A stretch of DNA of 64,000 nucleotides from CAIRTM01 sp963723235 (GTDB lineage: Bacteria > Desulfobacterota > WTBG01 > CAIYCZ01 > CAIRTM01): assembly GCA_963723235.1 (NCBI GenBank), contig CAVRPV010000010.1, forward strand, positions 248,001-312,000, written 5' to 3'. This document shows positions 55,880 through 64,000 of the stretch, one piece after another. The translations under genes and the position numbers were made by a program. The number at the start of each line of letters is the position of its first letter. The first letter of the stretch is position 1. The notes under the pieces were generated by a model. That model searched no databases. It was not told where the DNA came from and was given only the letters and a program-made list of their open reading frames with translations.

Positions 55880-57078
55880 ATGCAAAAATATACCATTCGT
55901 CAAGGCATCCCCGGCTTCAAGTTCTCGGCGGTTCTGGCAGGTATAAAAAAAAAGACAGGCCTTGATCTGGGGCTCATTGTAAGTGAACAGCCCTGCGCTG
56001 TTGCCGGTGTATTCACACGCAACAGCGTCAAAGCAGCGCCGGTGATGGACTGTGTAAAGAAAGTCAGGAGCGGTGTCGCTCAGGCTGTGCTTGTTAACAG
56101 CGGTAATGCCAATGCCTGTACCGGTAAACAGGGCCTGCAATCGGCTGCGCTCACCTGTTCGGCACTTGCAACGCAGCTCAGAATAAAAAAAGAACATGTC
56201 CTGCCCTGCTCCACCGGCGTCATCGGCGTACCTCTGCCGCATAATAAAATCATAGACGCACTTCCAAACCTTATTTCTACAGCATCCCTGTCGCGAACGA
56301 CTCAATTTTCCGAATGTATACTCACCACTGACACGCACCCTAAAACAATTGCCCTGCGTGAAAAAATCAATGGCAAAGACGTGCATATCTGCGGTATTGC
56401 CAAGGGATCGGGTATGATTATGCCCGACATGGCAACCATGCTGGCCTTCATCATCACGGATGCCGACATAGATGCCTCACTGCTTCAAACGATGCTCCTC
56501 GAAGAAAATGAACTGTCATTCAACCGTATTTGCGTTGACGGTGACATGAGCACCAACGACAGCGTACTGATCATGGCAGGCGGAAAATCGGGCGTATCCA
56601 TCACCCATAACACACCTCAGTGCTACATTGTTTCGTACCATGCTGAGAAAGGTTATGCAGGAACTTGCGCTCATGATCGTTAAAGACGGCGAAGGCGCCA
56701 CCAAACTTTTGCGCATACGGGTTGCAGACGCACGCACGGAAGCAGATGCAAAAAAAGCCGCCATGCAGGTTGCGCGATCATGCCTTGTTAAAACAGCATT
56801 TTTTGGAGAAGACTTCAATTGGGGCCGAATTATTGCTGCAATCGGCCAGTCGGGAGCTGTTTGCAGGGCTGATACACATAGGCATGCATTTCAATACTAT
56901 ACTCGCGGTTCGTGATGGTCAGGCGGTGCCTGAGAATCGCAACCGTCTTGTAAAAACCATGAAAAAGAAAGAAATCACAATAGACATTAATCTTGGCAGC
57001 GGCAATAAAACCTGTGAAGTGCTCACCTGCGATTTAAGCTATGACTATGTAAAAATCAACGCTGATTACACGACCTGA
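55880..57078 (+). CDS. argJ: Bifunctional ornithine acetyltransferase/N-acetylglutamate synthase ArgJ (two apparent +1 insertions)
   Basis: Arginine-pathway enzyme that recycles the acetyl group between ornithine and glutamate. The frame reads FKFSAVLAGIK, VFTRNSVKAAPV, VNSGNANACTG, STGVIGVPLP, CGIAKGSGMIMPDMATMLAF with the autoprocessing Thr, FNRICVDGDMSTNDS. Extra bases near 56621-56630 and 56853-56860 shift the frame twice; the continuations are RKVMQELALMIVKDGEGATK, GEDFNWGRIIAAIGQSG, then NTILAVRDGQAVPEN and LGSGNKTCEVLTCDLSYDYVKINADYTT. Joined length is 398, as expected for the family. A TATAAT (55827-55832) lies 48 bases upstream. Confidence 0.9.
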
Positions 57079-57161
57079 ACAAAACCGGCCAGCCCATTGT
57101 TCAAACAGCGATAAACCTGCGCGAGTTCAACCATCAGTACGCACCCATCAAAGCAGGCATT

Positions 57162-57713
57162 ATGAACCAACAGGAATGGGAAGAACACTACCGCACGGCC
57201 TTACACTCTGAGCCGCAGCCACCCGATACCCTGCTGACAGATAACCGCACGCTGCTTACCGGCGGTACGGCCCTTGACATTGCAACAGGCAGCGGCCGCA
57301 ATGCTTTCTTTCTGGCAGATTGCGGATACCGGGTCATCGCTGTTGATCGTTCCGCATCAGCTGCACTCCTTGTTAATAAATATGCGCGCTCACGCAGACT
57401 CAGCGTCGACGCTGTTGCTGCCGACATGCTGGATATAAATTTTGGAACCGAGCGCTTTGACCTGATAACAAATTTTTATTTCCTTGAGCGAGAACTGATC
57501 CCCCGAATCAAGCAAAGCCTGAAACCGGGCGGTCTTGTTTTTTTTGAAACCTTCACCAGCTACCAAATCCCGCGCGATGACCCCCGCTACCGCAAATTCC
57601 TGATTGATCCAAATGAACTCCTGATCATGTTCAGCGATTTTTTTATTATGTACTACTTTGAGCGAATAAAGGGCAGTAAGGCGGTTGCCAGCATGATTGC
57701 AAAAAAAGTTTAG
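57162..57713 (+). CDS. SAM-dependent methyltransferase
   Basis: 183-residue class I methyltransferase. SAM-binding motif I is LDIATGSGRNAFFLADCGYRV and the acidic motif II VIAVDRSASA; LKPGGLVFFETF is the post-I beta-strand segment. The PRDDPRYRKFLIDPNELL tail resembles small TehB/UbiE-like proteins that methylate small molecules or metals. Substrate unknown. It is about 80 bases after argJ in the same direction. Confidence 0.85.
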   Translation: MNQQEWEEHYRTALHSEPQPPDTLLTDNRTLLTGGTALDIATGSGRNAFFLADCGYRVIAVDRSASAALLVNKYARSRRLSVDAVAADMLDINFGTERFDLITNFYFLERELIPRIKQSLKPGGLVFFETFTSYQIPRDDPRYRKFLIDPNELLIMFSDFFIMYYFERIKGSKAVASMIAKKV

Positions 57714-57781
57714 CAGTCCATGTCCCCTCAAAATTTCATTCTGCAAATACATATGAGGCGAACCATACAAGGATTAATATA

Positions 57782-57810
57782 TTGACACGCAAACACACTC
57801 TGCTTATAGT
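57782..57810 (+). promoter_or_regulatory. Sigma70-type promoter for the lipoprotein pair
   Basis: TTGACA (57782-57787), exactly 17 bases, TATAGT (57805-57810, 5/6). It lies about 80 bases before the first lipoprotein ATG at 57889. The best promoter match in the window. Confidence 0.7.
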
Positions 57811-57888
57811 TGTCCCACAAAAACACAATGTGTTGCCAATGAGTTTGTGGCCAAAAGGAAATAAAACCTTACATTGCAAAGAGGCTGA

Positions 57889-58470
57889 ATGAATAACTAC
57901 TCTAAAATCAAGCCTAAAGCTCATGCGTTCAACCGATTAAAAATGTTCGTAATCGGCGCCTTGATCTGTGTCCTGCCGTGCGGGTGCGGTATTGTTAAAA
58001 CGGCCGTTGTTGCAACCGTCGCAATTGTCGGACTTGCCGGATACGCAGTCTACAAGACAGGTGAGGCTGTTGTGGTCGGCGTGGGCAAGGCAGGCAGTGC
58101 CGTTGCAACAGGCGCTGGCGCTGCGGTCTCGATTGTATTTATTAACGGCGATTTCAAAACCCAGTATCCAGACAGAGTACAAACAGTATGGACAGCCGCC
58201 CGCGTGGCCTTTGAAAAAGCAATGTTTGTCAAAATTGATGGATCTTTCGATGCACTCTCAGGTGAGTTGACTGCAGAGACACGTGATGGAACAAAAATCA
58301 CTCTCAAACTTACAAGCAGTGATCCGCAAACCACTAAAGCAAGCATTCGTGTTGGCGTAACAGGCGACATGGAAATGTCTGAAACCATCCATAACCTGAT
58401 TCTTCAGGAACTCTCTGCACCGTCGGGGCCGCCTGCCCTGCCAAGAACTGCACAGGAGATTAAATCATGA
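57889..58470 (+). CDS. DUF3568-type small lipoprotein
   Basis: 193 residues. A basic N-terminus, hydrophobic core and Cys (FVIGALICVLPCGCG) make a lipobox. After it comes a Gly/Val/Ala-rich membrane-like stretch (VVATVAIVGLAGYAVYKTGEAVVVGVGKAGSAVATG), then an alpha/beta domain (VQTVWTAARVAFEKAMFVKIDGS; GTKITLKL; KASIRVGVTGD) typical of DUF3568 proteins. The ending ATGA overlaps the next lipoprotein's start. Role unknown; outer-membrane or periplasmic location inferred. Confidence 0.75.
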   Translation: MNNYSKIKPKAHAFNRLKMFVIGALICVLPCGCGIVKTAVVATVAIVGLAGYAVYKTGEAVVVGVGKAGSAVATGAGAAVSIVFINGDFKTQYPDRVQTVWTAARVAFEKAMFVKIDGSFDALSGELTAETRDGTKITLKLTSSDPQTTKASIRVGVTGDMEMSETIHNLILQELSAPSGPPALPRTAQEIKS

Positions 58471-59066
58471 AGCACGTCCTGACTTTTATGATTGTTACTA
58501 TGTCGACTGTCTGCCTGTTGGGTTGCTCAACCAAACCGCAGACACTCAGTACTGAAACCCTGGCTGGACTCGCAAATCCCTCCGTTCATATCATGGTTCG
58601 CGAGGCACAAGAGCCACCGGTCACCGGTTCGTTCGGGTGGGGCTATTGCCTTCTTAAAATACAGCCGGATGCAGGAACATCTTTGAGCACGATCAACAAA
58701 CGGTTGCATAGTGCAATGCACGACGAATTGAGCAGCAAAGGCCTGATTTTTACCGAATCTCAACCCGAACTGCTCGTAAGCTACACTGTGGCCGCAGGAA
58801 GCGATATCGATGCAGACGAGCTGAACCAGGCATACGGTGATATGCTTGACCCCTCTTTTCTCAAAATGGAAACGCAAATGCACTACAAACGTGGTGTTCT
58901 TGTGCTGGACGTGGTGGAACGCGTCTCAGGAACCCTGCTCTGGCGAGGTGCTATCATGGCAGAAATCGACATGAACTGGCCTGAGGAACGCAAGCAGGAG
59001 CGCTGCAATGCTGCAGTTAAAGCACTCCTGCGACACTACCCTCATCCGGGCACTGTTGTTCAATAA
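58467..59066 (+). CDS. DUF4136-type lipoprotein
   Basis: 199 residues with a lipobox (MSTVCLLGCSTKP). The mature part has the DUF4136 pattern: short strand, INKRLHSAMHDELSSKGL helix, LLVSYTVAAGS strand, and late RGVLVLDVVERVSGTLLWRGA with C-terminal helix ERKQERCNAAVKALLRHYP. Start overlaps the previous stop (ATGA). Both lipoproteins are probably co-expressed from the promoter at 57782; function is unknown. Confidence 0.78.
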   Translation: MKHVLTFMIVTMSTVCLLGCSTKPQTLSTETLAGLANPSVHIMVREAQEPPVTGSFGWGYCLLKIQPDAGTSLSTINKRLHSAMHDELSSKGLIFTESQPELLVSYTVAAGSDIDADELNQAYGDMLDPSFLKMETQMHYKRGVLVLDVVERVSGTLLWRGAIMAEIDMNWPEERKQERCNAAVKALLRHYPHPGTVVQ

Positions 59067-59118
59067 AACTTCAGGTTTCTAATATTGCCAAAACCATCCT
59101 GAAAGGCTTATACCCTAC

Positions 59119-59788
59119 ATGGCAGACAAAGATCTGATTGAAGAGTTTAGAAACGATGAATACATAAACGCTGACGATGTTGTTGCCCAGATAATGAACA
59201 TCGTTAATCGCTACTATCAACAAGCAACCATTACAGACATACAAGGCACCTGCCCCTACGGGCACTGCAAAGGAGACACGATTCAAGCTTACCAGCATGA
59301 ACAGCGACGGCCTGTGCGGCGCAGCTTATCAGGCCCTGCACAGCCAGATTGTGACGCTGCACCACGGCGGAACAATGCAGTGGGGGAACGATCCGGATAC
59401 ATACACGGGAGTTTGCCCGGAGGGTGTGGTTCACCTTGAGGCTAAACGTGTAGAAAAAATGGATCGTGAATTCTTCAAGACCCCTTCAAAGAACGTTGAG
59501 ATGACCGGTAAAAATTATCCCGGTATTGACAAGTATAGAATATATCTTGAGGTCATCAGTATAGCCAATAACTGCGTATGGGGACACAAGGAGGGAGATA
59601 TTCTTGAGCTCGATGCCTTTAATGTGGGCACCTGCTGCGGCTTTATGTACCGCGGAATTTATCACTATATCAATCTACTGCTTTCCGGCGGCGGCCTGGC
59701 ATGGGAAGGCGACAAAAATATAGTGCATGGCTGTTGCCCCGATCCATTTAATCAGCTGACCTACCGACTCATCCGGGAGGAGAGATAA
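59119..59788 (+). CDS. Tandem TIGR04076-type Cys-rich protein (one apparent +1 insertion)
   Basis: 222 residues when one base near 59293-59298 is skipped. The protein holds two copies of the TIGR04076 pattern: CPYGHCKGDTIQAYQ...GLCGAAYQALHSQIVTLHHGG...CPEGVVHLEAKRV in the first half and CVWGHKEGDILELDAFNVGTCCGFMYRGIYHYINLLLSGG...CCPDPFNQLTYRLIRE in the second. Paired Cys and His suggest metal or cofactor binding. An N-terminal helical segment of about 45 residues precedes the first copy (LIEEFRNDEYINADDVVAQIM). Single-domain forms are usual, so a tandem is notable. Function unknown. A bidirectional terminator follows. Confidence 0.75.
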
Positions 59789-59841
59789 CCGGCTGGCAGT
59801 TTTCAGAGACGTTCCTATCCGTAAGTACCATGCAGCTAATA

Positions 59842-59877
59842 AAAAAAGCACCGGAAATTTTTTTCCGGTGCTTTTTT
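59842..59877. terminator. Bidirectional terminator between TIGR04076 gene and tRNA-Arg
   Basis: A 16-base perfect stem AAAAAAGCACCGGAAA (59842-59857) pairs with TTTCCGGTGCTTTTTT (59862-59877) over a TTTT loop, with A and T tracts on either side. It would stop both the forward gene and the reverse-strand tRNA. Confidence 0.9.
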
Positions 59878-59882
59878 GTGCT

Positions 59883-59959
59883 TGGCGCGCCATACATGAT
59901 TCGAACATGTGACCCTCGGATTCGTAGTCCGATACTCTATCCAGCTGAGCTAATGGCGC
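59883..59959 (-). tRNA. tRNA-Arg (anticodon ACG)
   Basis: On the reverse strand: acceptor GCGCCAT/ATGGCGC, TA at 8-9, D stem GCTC, anticodon stem TCGGA/TCCGA with loop CTACGAA (anticodon ACG, A34 normally becomes inosine), T-loop TTCGAAT, discriminator G and an encoded CCA (59885-59883). 77 bases including CCA. Reads CGU/CGC/CGA. Confidence 0.96.
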
Positions 59960-60118
59960 GTCTAAAAAACTGCCTTATTCAATGTGTTAAATATATACCG
60001 CATGCATTAAAAGGTCAATTAAAAATTACCCCGAACCTTTAAGAATACGGCCCGTCTGGAAAAAATCATGACATCCAGTGCAATTTGTCATATACGTAGG
60101 GGTAAGCTTTAAACCGCA

Positions 60119-60778
60119 ATGCAGCAGGATACAATGAACACAACAACCTATCCGCCACACGTTCGTTCCCTCTATGTGTTCCTCGTCGCTTCATTATTAA
60201 TTCATGCGTTATTGCTGCTCATGCCGTTTGCTTCACCTGTAGTACCCAAAGTCAATCCCTCGCAATACAAGCCTATAGCGGTTGAACTACTGATGCCTGA
60301 GCTGAAAGCTAAGAACATCCGAGCGGAAAGTAAAGCCGGGATGCCCCCTGCCCCTTTAATCCATGCCCCGAAGAAGGCCCCTTCGCAAAAAATAGAAAAA
60401 CGCCCAACTCCACCGAAAAAGTCTTCTCATGCGCAACCGCGCGAAGCAACAGTTTCTCTTGACCGCATGAGCGATTCCGACGTGCAGTACAGATCGTATC
60501 TGGGGCATGTGAGGTCTAAAATCGATGCTGTGTGGGAATATCCTCCGGCAGCCCGCGACAACGGTCTTAACGGCGTGGTGACCGTTCGATTTACGATAGC
60601 GCGCAACGGTCGCCTCGAGGCCCTGATCGTCAAAAACAAATCACCCTATCAGCTATTGGACGATGAAGCCCTGCGAACGATCAGGGCGGCTGCACCTTTT
60701 CTACCATTCCCGTCCGAGTTCAATATCGAAACACTGCATGTTTCGGCATCATTCGAATACGAGTTCAGCGGACGTTAA
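60119..60778 (+). CDS. TonB-family energy-transducing protein
   Basis: 219 residues. An N-terminal transmembrane anchor (LYVFLVASLLIHALLLLMPF) is followed by a Pro/Lys-rich periplasmic spacer (PPAPLIHAPKKAPSQKIEKRPTPPKK) and a C-terminal TonB_C domain (YPPAARDNGLNGVVTVRFTIARNGRLE; SPYQLLDDEALRTIRAAAPFLPFP). It should transmit proton-motive force to outer-membrane receptors. No ExbB/ExbD or receptor gene is near. Start ATG 60119 or 60134. Its 3' end overlaps the convergent MFS gene by 14 bases. Confidence 0.88.
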   Translation: MQQDTMNTTTYPPHVRSLYVFLVASLLIHALLLLMPFASPVVPKVNPSQYKPIAVELLMPELKAKNIRAESKAGMPPAPLIHAPKKAPSQKIEKRPTPPKKSSHAQPREATVSLDRMSDSDVQYRSYLGHVRSKIDAVWEYPPAARDNGLNGVVTVRFTIARNGRLEALIVKNKSPYQLLDDEALRTIRAAAPFLPFPSEFNIETLHVSASFEYEFSGR

Positions 60779-61897
60779 GGGCCTGTGTGCGCCGCTGTCC
60801 CGTCATCCACAGAAATACAGCCATATACATACAAACAACCACCGCAAAAAGGCTGCCGGGCACGCCAATTACATGCATGATAATGGCGGGTACAAAAGGT
60901 CCGGCAATACTGCCCAGGCCATAGCAGAAGGTAGTCAATGCATTGCCCCGTGCCAGTTCTCCGGGCTCGGTGAACTCCGCCAGCAGACCTACACCCAGCG
61001 GATAGAGAGCACCGACGGATGCACCCCCTGCAATCAGAACAGGCATCAGCCACATGCCGGACGGCATCAAAAGTATGGCAATAAAACTGATAATTCCCAG
61101 GCCATAGGTTATCATCAGCATGGTGCGCAATCCCAGGCGGTCTCCAAGTGTGCTGAGCGCGGGCGTTAAAGCCCCATGGCCCAGCATAAAACCAAATAAC
61201 AACAGACCGACCTGCGTGGGATCAAAACCGCTGCGCAGGGCATATATTGGAATAAGCGTAATCAAAGCTCCTTCCATAAATCCGCACATGAGCATGGCAA
61301 CAAGCGAGACCCGAAGCCGCTTGACAAATACTCGATCAAAACGAAGCGTCGGCGGGTGTTCCTGAACAAACGGGATTGTTTTAAAAGCGATCACTGCTAC
61401 AACGGCACATAAACAATCCGGCAGCAGTAAAAGGAACCCACATGCCAAAGGTCAACATCCATACACCGGCCGGACCGGCCATAAGCGCTATTGAAAATGC
61501 AAGACCATACAGGCCAAGATTCCTCCCTCGATTTTTATCTGTGCTCAGACGATTGATCAGGGTTTCGCAGCAGGTGAAAATGGCGCCAAATCCAATGCCC
61601 ATAAAAAAACGGATGATGAACCATAGCGGCAGAGAAACCGTAACACCAAGCGCAAGCATGCACACTCCTGTCATGCTCAACCCGGCAAACAAGCGTGAAG
61701 CGGACTCCGCGCAGTTCAATACTGCGGCCGACAAGCGGGGCACCCAAAGCAAGACCGACAAACATGATCGTTGCCATCAACCCGATAGACGGTGTGGCAA
61801 CATGCTGCTGTTCAAGGACTACCGATGTTACCGGCAGCACAACGCCAAACCCGAAACCGGCTGCAAATATGGCAATCAGCGTTGTAATAAAAGACAT
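60765..61897 (-). CDS. MFS transporter (two apparent +1 insertions)
   Basis: 376 residues and about twelve helices when two bases are skipped. First part FITTLIAIFAAGFGFGVVLPV with LALGAPLVGRSIELRG, the MFS loop 2-3 region; then SMTGVCMLALGVTVSLPLWFIIRFFMGIGFGAIFTCCETLINR, the motif-B arginine region; then FKTIPFVQEHPPT and MEGALITLIPIYALRSGF. Extra bases lie near 61693-61700 (GVR-SRLFAG resumes) and 61409-61414 (GLF-CAVVAVIAF resumes). Substrate unknown; a sugar or drug efflux type is possible. ATG 61897 has AGGGGG five bases upstream. It follows yacG on the reverse strand. Confidence 0.83.
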
Positions 61898-61967
61898 GTA
61901 TTCCCCCTATGGGATAGTCATTTCATGGTGTGAAATACATGAAGATATTCCGACTTGCAGCCTGTAA

Positions 61968-62192
61968 TCATTCCGGCTCGTGAAAGGGCGACTCTTCTTC
62001 AGGAGGTTCAAAGTCGGACGGCTCTCCGGCAACACGATAACCCTCTTCAAGCCATTGCCCCAAATCAATCAATCTGCAACGCTCTGAGCAAAATGGCCGG
62101 TAGGGATTGTCCGGATGATAGCGGGTGATTTTTCGACAAACTGGACATGGAACAATTGTTTCTATGCGGCCGATGGCGGTTTTTTTTGTCAT
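61968..62192 (-). CDS. yacG: DNA gyrase inhibitor YacG
   Basis: 74-residue zinc protein from the Met at 62192 (MTKKTAIGRIETI). Its four zinc Cys are in CPVCRK and FCSERC; the tail RLIDLGQWLEEGYRV is the family signature. In E. coli YacG binds GyrB and inhibits gyrase. Longer frame to 62252 adds unrelated residues. The acidic end (EPPEEESPFHEPE) is longer than usual. It is the upstream gene of the MFS transporter, 70 bases apart. Confidence 0.9.
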   Translation of the reverse strand: MTKKTAIGRIETIVPCPVCRKITRYHPDNPYRPFCSERCRLIDLGQWLEEGYRVAGEPSDFEPPEEESPFHEPE

Positions 62193-62431
62193 AATAAATG
62201 TCAGGTCACTAAAATTCTTACAAGGTCTCTTGCGAGCATGAGTTGTAAACAACCCAATATGTCCTTGTTGTTCCGCATACCTTCTGTTTCGTTCTAAAAT
62301 TCTACTCTATCAGCAATTAAAAAACAACCAGCTTGCAAACACTGCAAACCTGATTCTAAAAAGCAATTGCAAGCGGATCCTTGAAACATATATTGACACA
62401 ATGTGCCTTTTCAAATCATGCCATTTTCCCC

Positions 62432-62473
62432 TTTTTGTATAGTTTGTTATATAGTATAATTCAAAATTGAATT
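62432..62473 (+). promoter_or_regulatory. Probable promoter of the YvcK-family gene with overlapping inverted repeat
   Basis: A perfect TATAAT at 62455-62460 has only a poor -35 (TTTTTG, 62432-62437, 17-base spacer). Directly over the expected start point lies AATTCAA-AA-TTGAATT (62458-62473), an inverted repeat with 7-base arms that could be an operator. The rest of the 362-base gap 62193-62554 shows no gene. Confidence 0.4.
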
Positions 62474-62554
62474 CCAAGAGCCCACATTACAATAATACTG
62501 TTGCCCTTATGAGCAATGCGAAAAAGCAGGCCCGGCTGACATGACCATGAGACA

Positions 62555-64000
62555 ATGACACATAAAAATTATATCCCTACAATTGAACAGTTAATTGAAG
62601 CGGTTTTAAACAGTCGCTACAACTCTGCGACTGTTTCGCCTGTGCTGCAAGGCATGGCTGATGAAGTCAACAGTTTTAACTGTACTGAAAAACGAGTGGT
62701 ATTGCTTGGCGGCGGCACAGGCCTTTCAACGGTTGTTGGTGGGAACTCGCAGCTTGCACAATGGCCCGACAACTCTAATACGGGTTTAAAACAGATATTT
62801 CCCCGGCTTGATGTCATTGTGTGCACAACCGATGACGGCCGCTCAACCGGTAAGCTGCTCAAGCAGCTGCCCATGATCGGCATCGGCGATATACGCAAAC
62901 TGTGTTTATCAATGATCGTGCCCGCACGGCTTGAGGACACCTACCGCATCGACAGCACACGGCGACGTGAGCTCATATGCCTGATACATGCCGTGTTCAA
63001 TCACCGCTTTGGTGACGACACACTCATAGCGCCCGAGATTGAAAACCCGCTTCTGGCTGCCCCACCTGAACTTCGCTGCGCATGTCCCGACGCGTTAAAA
63101 AAAGAACTGCTTGAACTTGGGGCCTTTTTGACCACTTCCAGCGCAATGCCTCGCATCGAGCCTGCCGGTCACTGCCTTGGCAACCTGCTGCTCACGGCCT
63201 CAATTTTCATGGCCGCCGATTCATGCTGTGACAAACCGCCATCCATTATGGCAATTCGCCGGGGAATAGATCGAATTTCGCGTTTAATAGGAGCGACCCC
63301 GGGCAGTCTGCATCCGGCAACCGCCGCACCGGGTCAGCTTGTTTTTCGTTATGCAAACGGCGTAGAAACAAACGGCCAGAGCAAAACATCAACCGCCCGG
63401 CGCGGGTTTCCAATCGAACGGGTGTATATTGAATTTTATAAAAAACCTTCAATCAACGCACATGCCATTCGCGCCTTACAGGCTGCGGATATTATCATAC
63501 TGGCTCCCGGCAGTCTGTATACCAGCAGCATCCCGGTGCTGCTCGTGCCCGCCATTGCCGAAGCAATCAGGGCCAATAAAAATGCTCTAAAAATCCTTGC
63601 CGCGAACTTCTGGGTTGAGGAAGGTGAAACCGATATCACGCATACTGATAAACGCAGAGGCTTCCGTGTTTCAGAACTGCTGGATGCCTATGAACGCAAT
63701 ATTGCCGGAGGCCGCCACGACCTGTTCCATTGTGTTCTCAGCGCCAATCTTGATCATATTCCCGGCAGTATCCTGCGAAATTATGCATTTGAGGGTAAGA
63801 GGCCTCTGTATCTTGACCGCACGAAGGTTGAAAGCATGCATATCAAGCCGGTTGAATCCGGCATCTCTTCGGTTGAGAACCTGCAGTCAGCAGGCATTAT
63901 TCATCATGATCCGCAAAAATTTGCCCTTGCTGTGCGCACTTTGCTTTTTGCTCACAGCAAAAAGCCTGTCAAATCCGCCACTACGTCCACCCATGTGCCG
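62555..64000 (+). CDS. YvcK/CofD-family protein (gluconeogenesis factor-like), 3'-truncated by window edge
   Basis: The frame from ATG 62555 stays open to the last base (482 residues seen). Rossmann motif LLGGGTGLSTVVGG (near 62702-62743), CTTDDGRSTGKLLKQLPMIGIGDIRKL and GHCLGNLLLTAS correspond to the YvcK/CofD fold, with ADIIILAPGSLYTSSIPVLLVPAIAEAI later. YvcK affects cell-wall and carbon metabolism in Bacillus and binds UDP-sugars; CofD makes coenzyme F420. The protein is longer than YvcK (about 320), with an insert after GDIR and about 60 extra N-terminal residues. A close family of long YvcK-like proteins is likely; its role here is unknown. Confidence 0.85.
   Translation, partial: MTHKNYIPTIEQLIEAVLNSRYNSATVSPVLQGMADEVNSFNCTEKRVVLLGGGTGLSTVVGGNSQLAQWPDNSNTGLKQIFPRLDVIVCTTDDGRSTGKLLKQLPMIGIGDIRKLCLSMIVPARLEDTYRIDSTRRRELICLIHAVFNHRFGDDTLIAPEIENPLLAAPPELRCACPDALKKELLELGAFLTTSSAMPRIEPAGHCLGNLLLTASIFMAADSCCDKPPSIMAIRRGIDRISRLIGATPGSLHPATAAPGQLVFRYANGVETNGQSKTSTARRGFPIERVYIEFYKKPSINAHAIRALQAADIIILAPGSLYTSSIPVLLVPAIAEAIRANKNALKILAANFWVEEGETDITHTDKRRGFRVSELLDAYERNIAGGRHDLFHCVLSANLDHIPGSILRNYAFEGKRPLYLDRTKVESMHIKPVESGISSVENLQSAGIIHHDPQKFALAVRTLLFAHSKKPVKSATTSTHVP

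Noticed and set aside
1..64000. Mobile elements, prophage or CRISPR
   Set aside because: No transposase, integrase, phage structural gene, direct-repeat array or target-site duplication was recognised anywhere in the window.

Overview
The window is about 64 kb of a roughly 50% GC bacterial genome. It reads as a chromosome segment of a diderm, Proteobacteria-type organism, most likely of a deltaproteobacterial lineage in the broad sense. The reasons are: an LPS-export porin (LptD), a TonB-like protein and several lipoproteins; a YacG zinc protein; the order thrS-infC-rpmI-rplT-pheS-pheT-ihfA-merR; and MglA-type GTPase, DUF4388 and TPR proteins. This placement is inference from gene content, not a phylogeny. 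A formate dehydrogenase suggests anaerobic or C1 metabolism. I see no phage, insertion sequence, CRISPR array or rRNA.

Layout. 1-7.3 kb: 3' part of a formate dehydrogenase catalytic subunit, an RRM RNA-binding protein, a cold-shock protein, an agmatinase-family enzyme, and a reverse-strand operon (double cNMP-binding protein, miaB, PHP phosphoesterase). 7.4-15.5 kb: a compact chemotaxis-type cluster cheY-cheA-cheW-cheR-cheD-(small ORF)-cheY-cheX-cheB with a four-Hpt CheA but no receptor or flagellar gene. 15.5-20 kb: apbE, a lipoprotein, adenosine deaminase, rarA. 20-25.7 kb: trpD-trpC-folC-lptD. 25.8-29.3 kb: a diguanylate cyclase response regulator and a hybrid histidine kinase. 29.2-34.8 kb (reverse): degQ-eno-pcm-ligA. 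34.8-36.2 kb: AT-rich stretch with no supportable gene. 36.2-43.8 kb: tRNA-Val and the thrS-to-merR translation operon, where infC starts with AUA. 43.8-51.4 kb: two small ORFs, an HPr-domain fusion protein, and a reverse operon of TPR protein, MglA-type GTPase with a long tail, TPR/zinc-ribbon membrane protein and DUF4388 membrane protein. 51.6-59.8 kb: lipoprotein-trpF-secA, argJ, a methyltransferase, two small lipoproteins, and a tandem TIGR04076 protein. 59.8-64 kb: tRNA-Arg, tonB-like gene, yacG-MFS transporter (reverse), and a YvcK/CofD-family gene running off the end.

The most striking property is reading-frame damage. I count 19 places in 11 genes where one conserved protein continues only after skipping exactly one base. 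They include eno (3), pheT (3), pheS (2), argJ (2), lptD, a hybrid kinase (2), an MFS transporter (2), speB-like, DUF4388, TPR and TIGR04076 genes. Every one is a single-base insertion; I found no deletion. Because essential genes are hit, and most sites lie within conserved motifs rather than at a shared slip site, an insertion-biased sequencing or assembly error is the leading explanation. These genes are annotated across their whole span. Pervasive +1 recoding is the less likely but more exciting alternative and can be tested.
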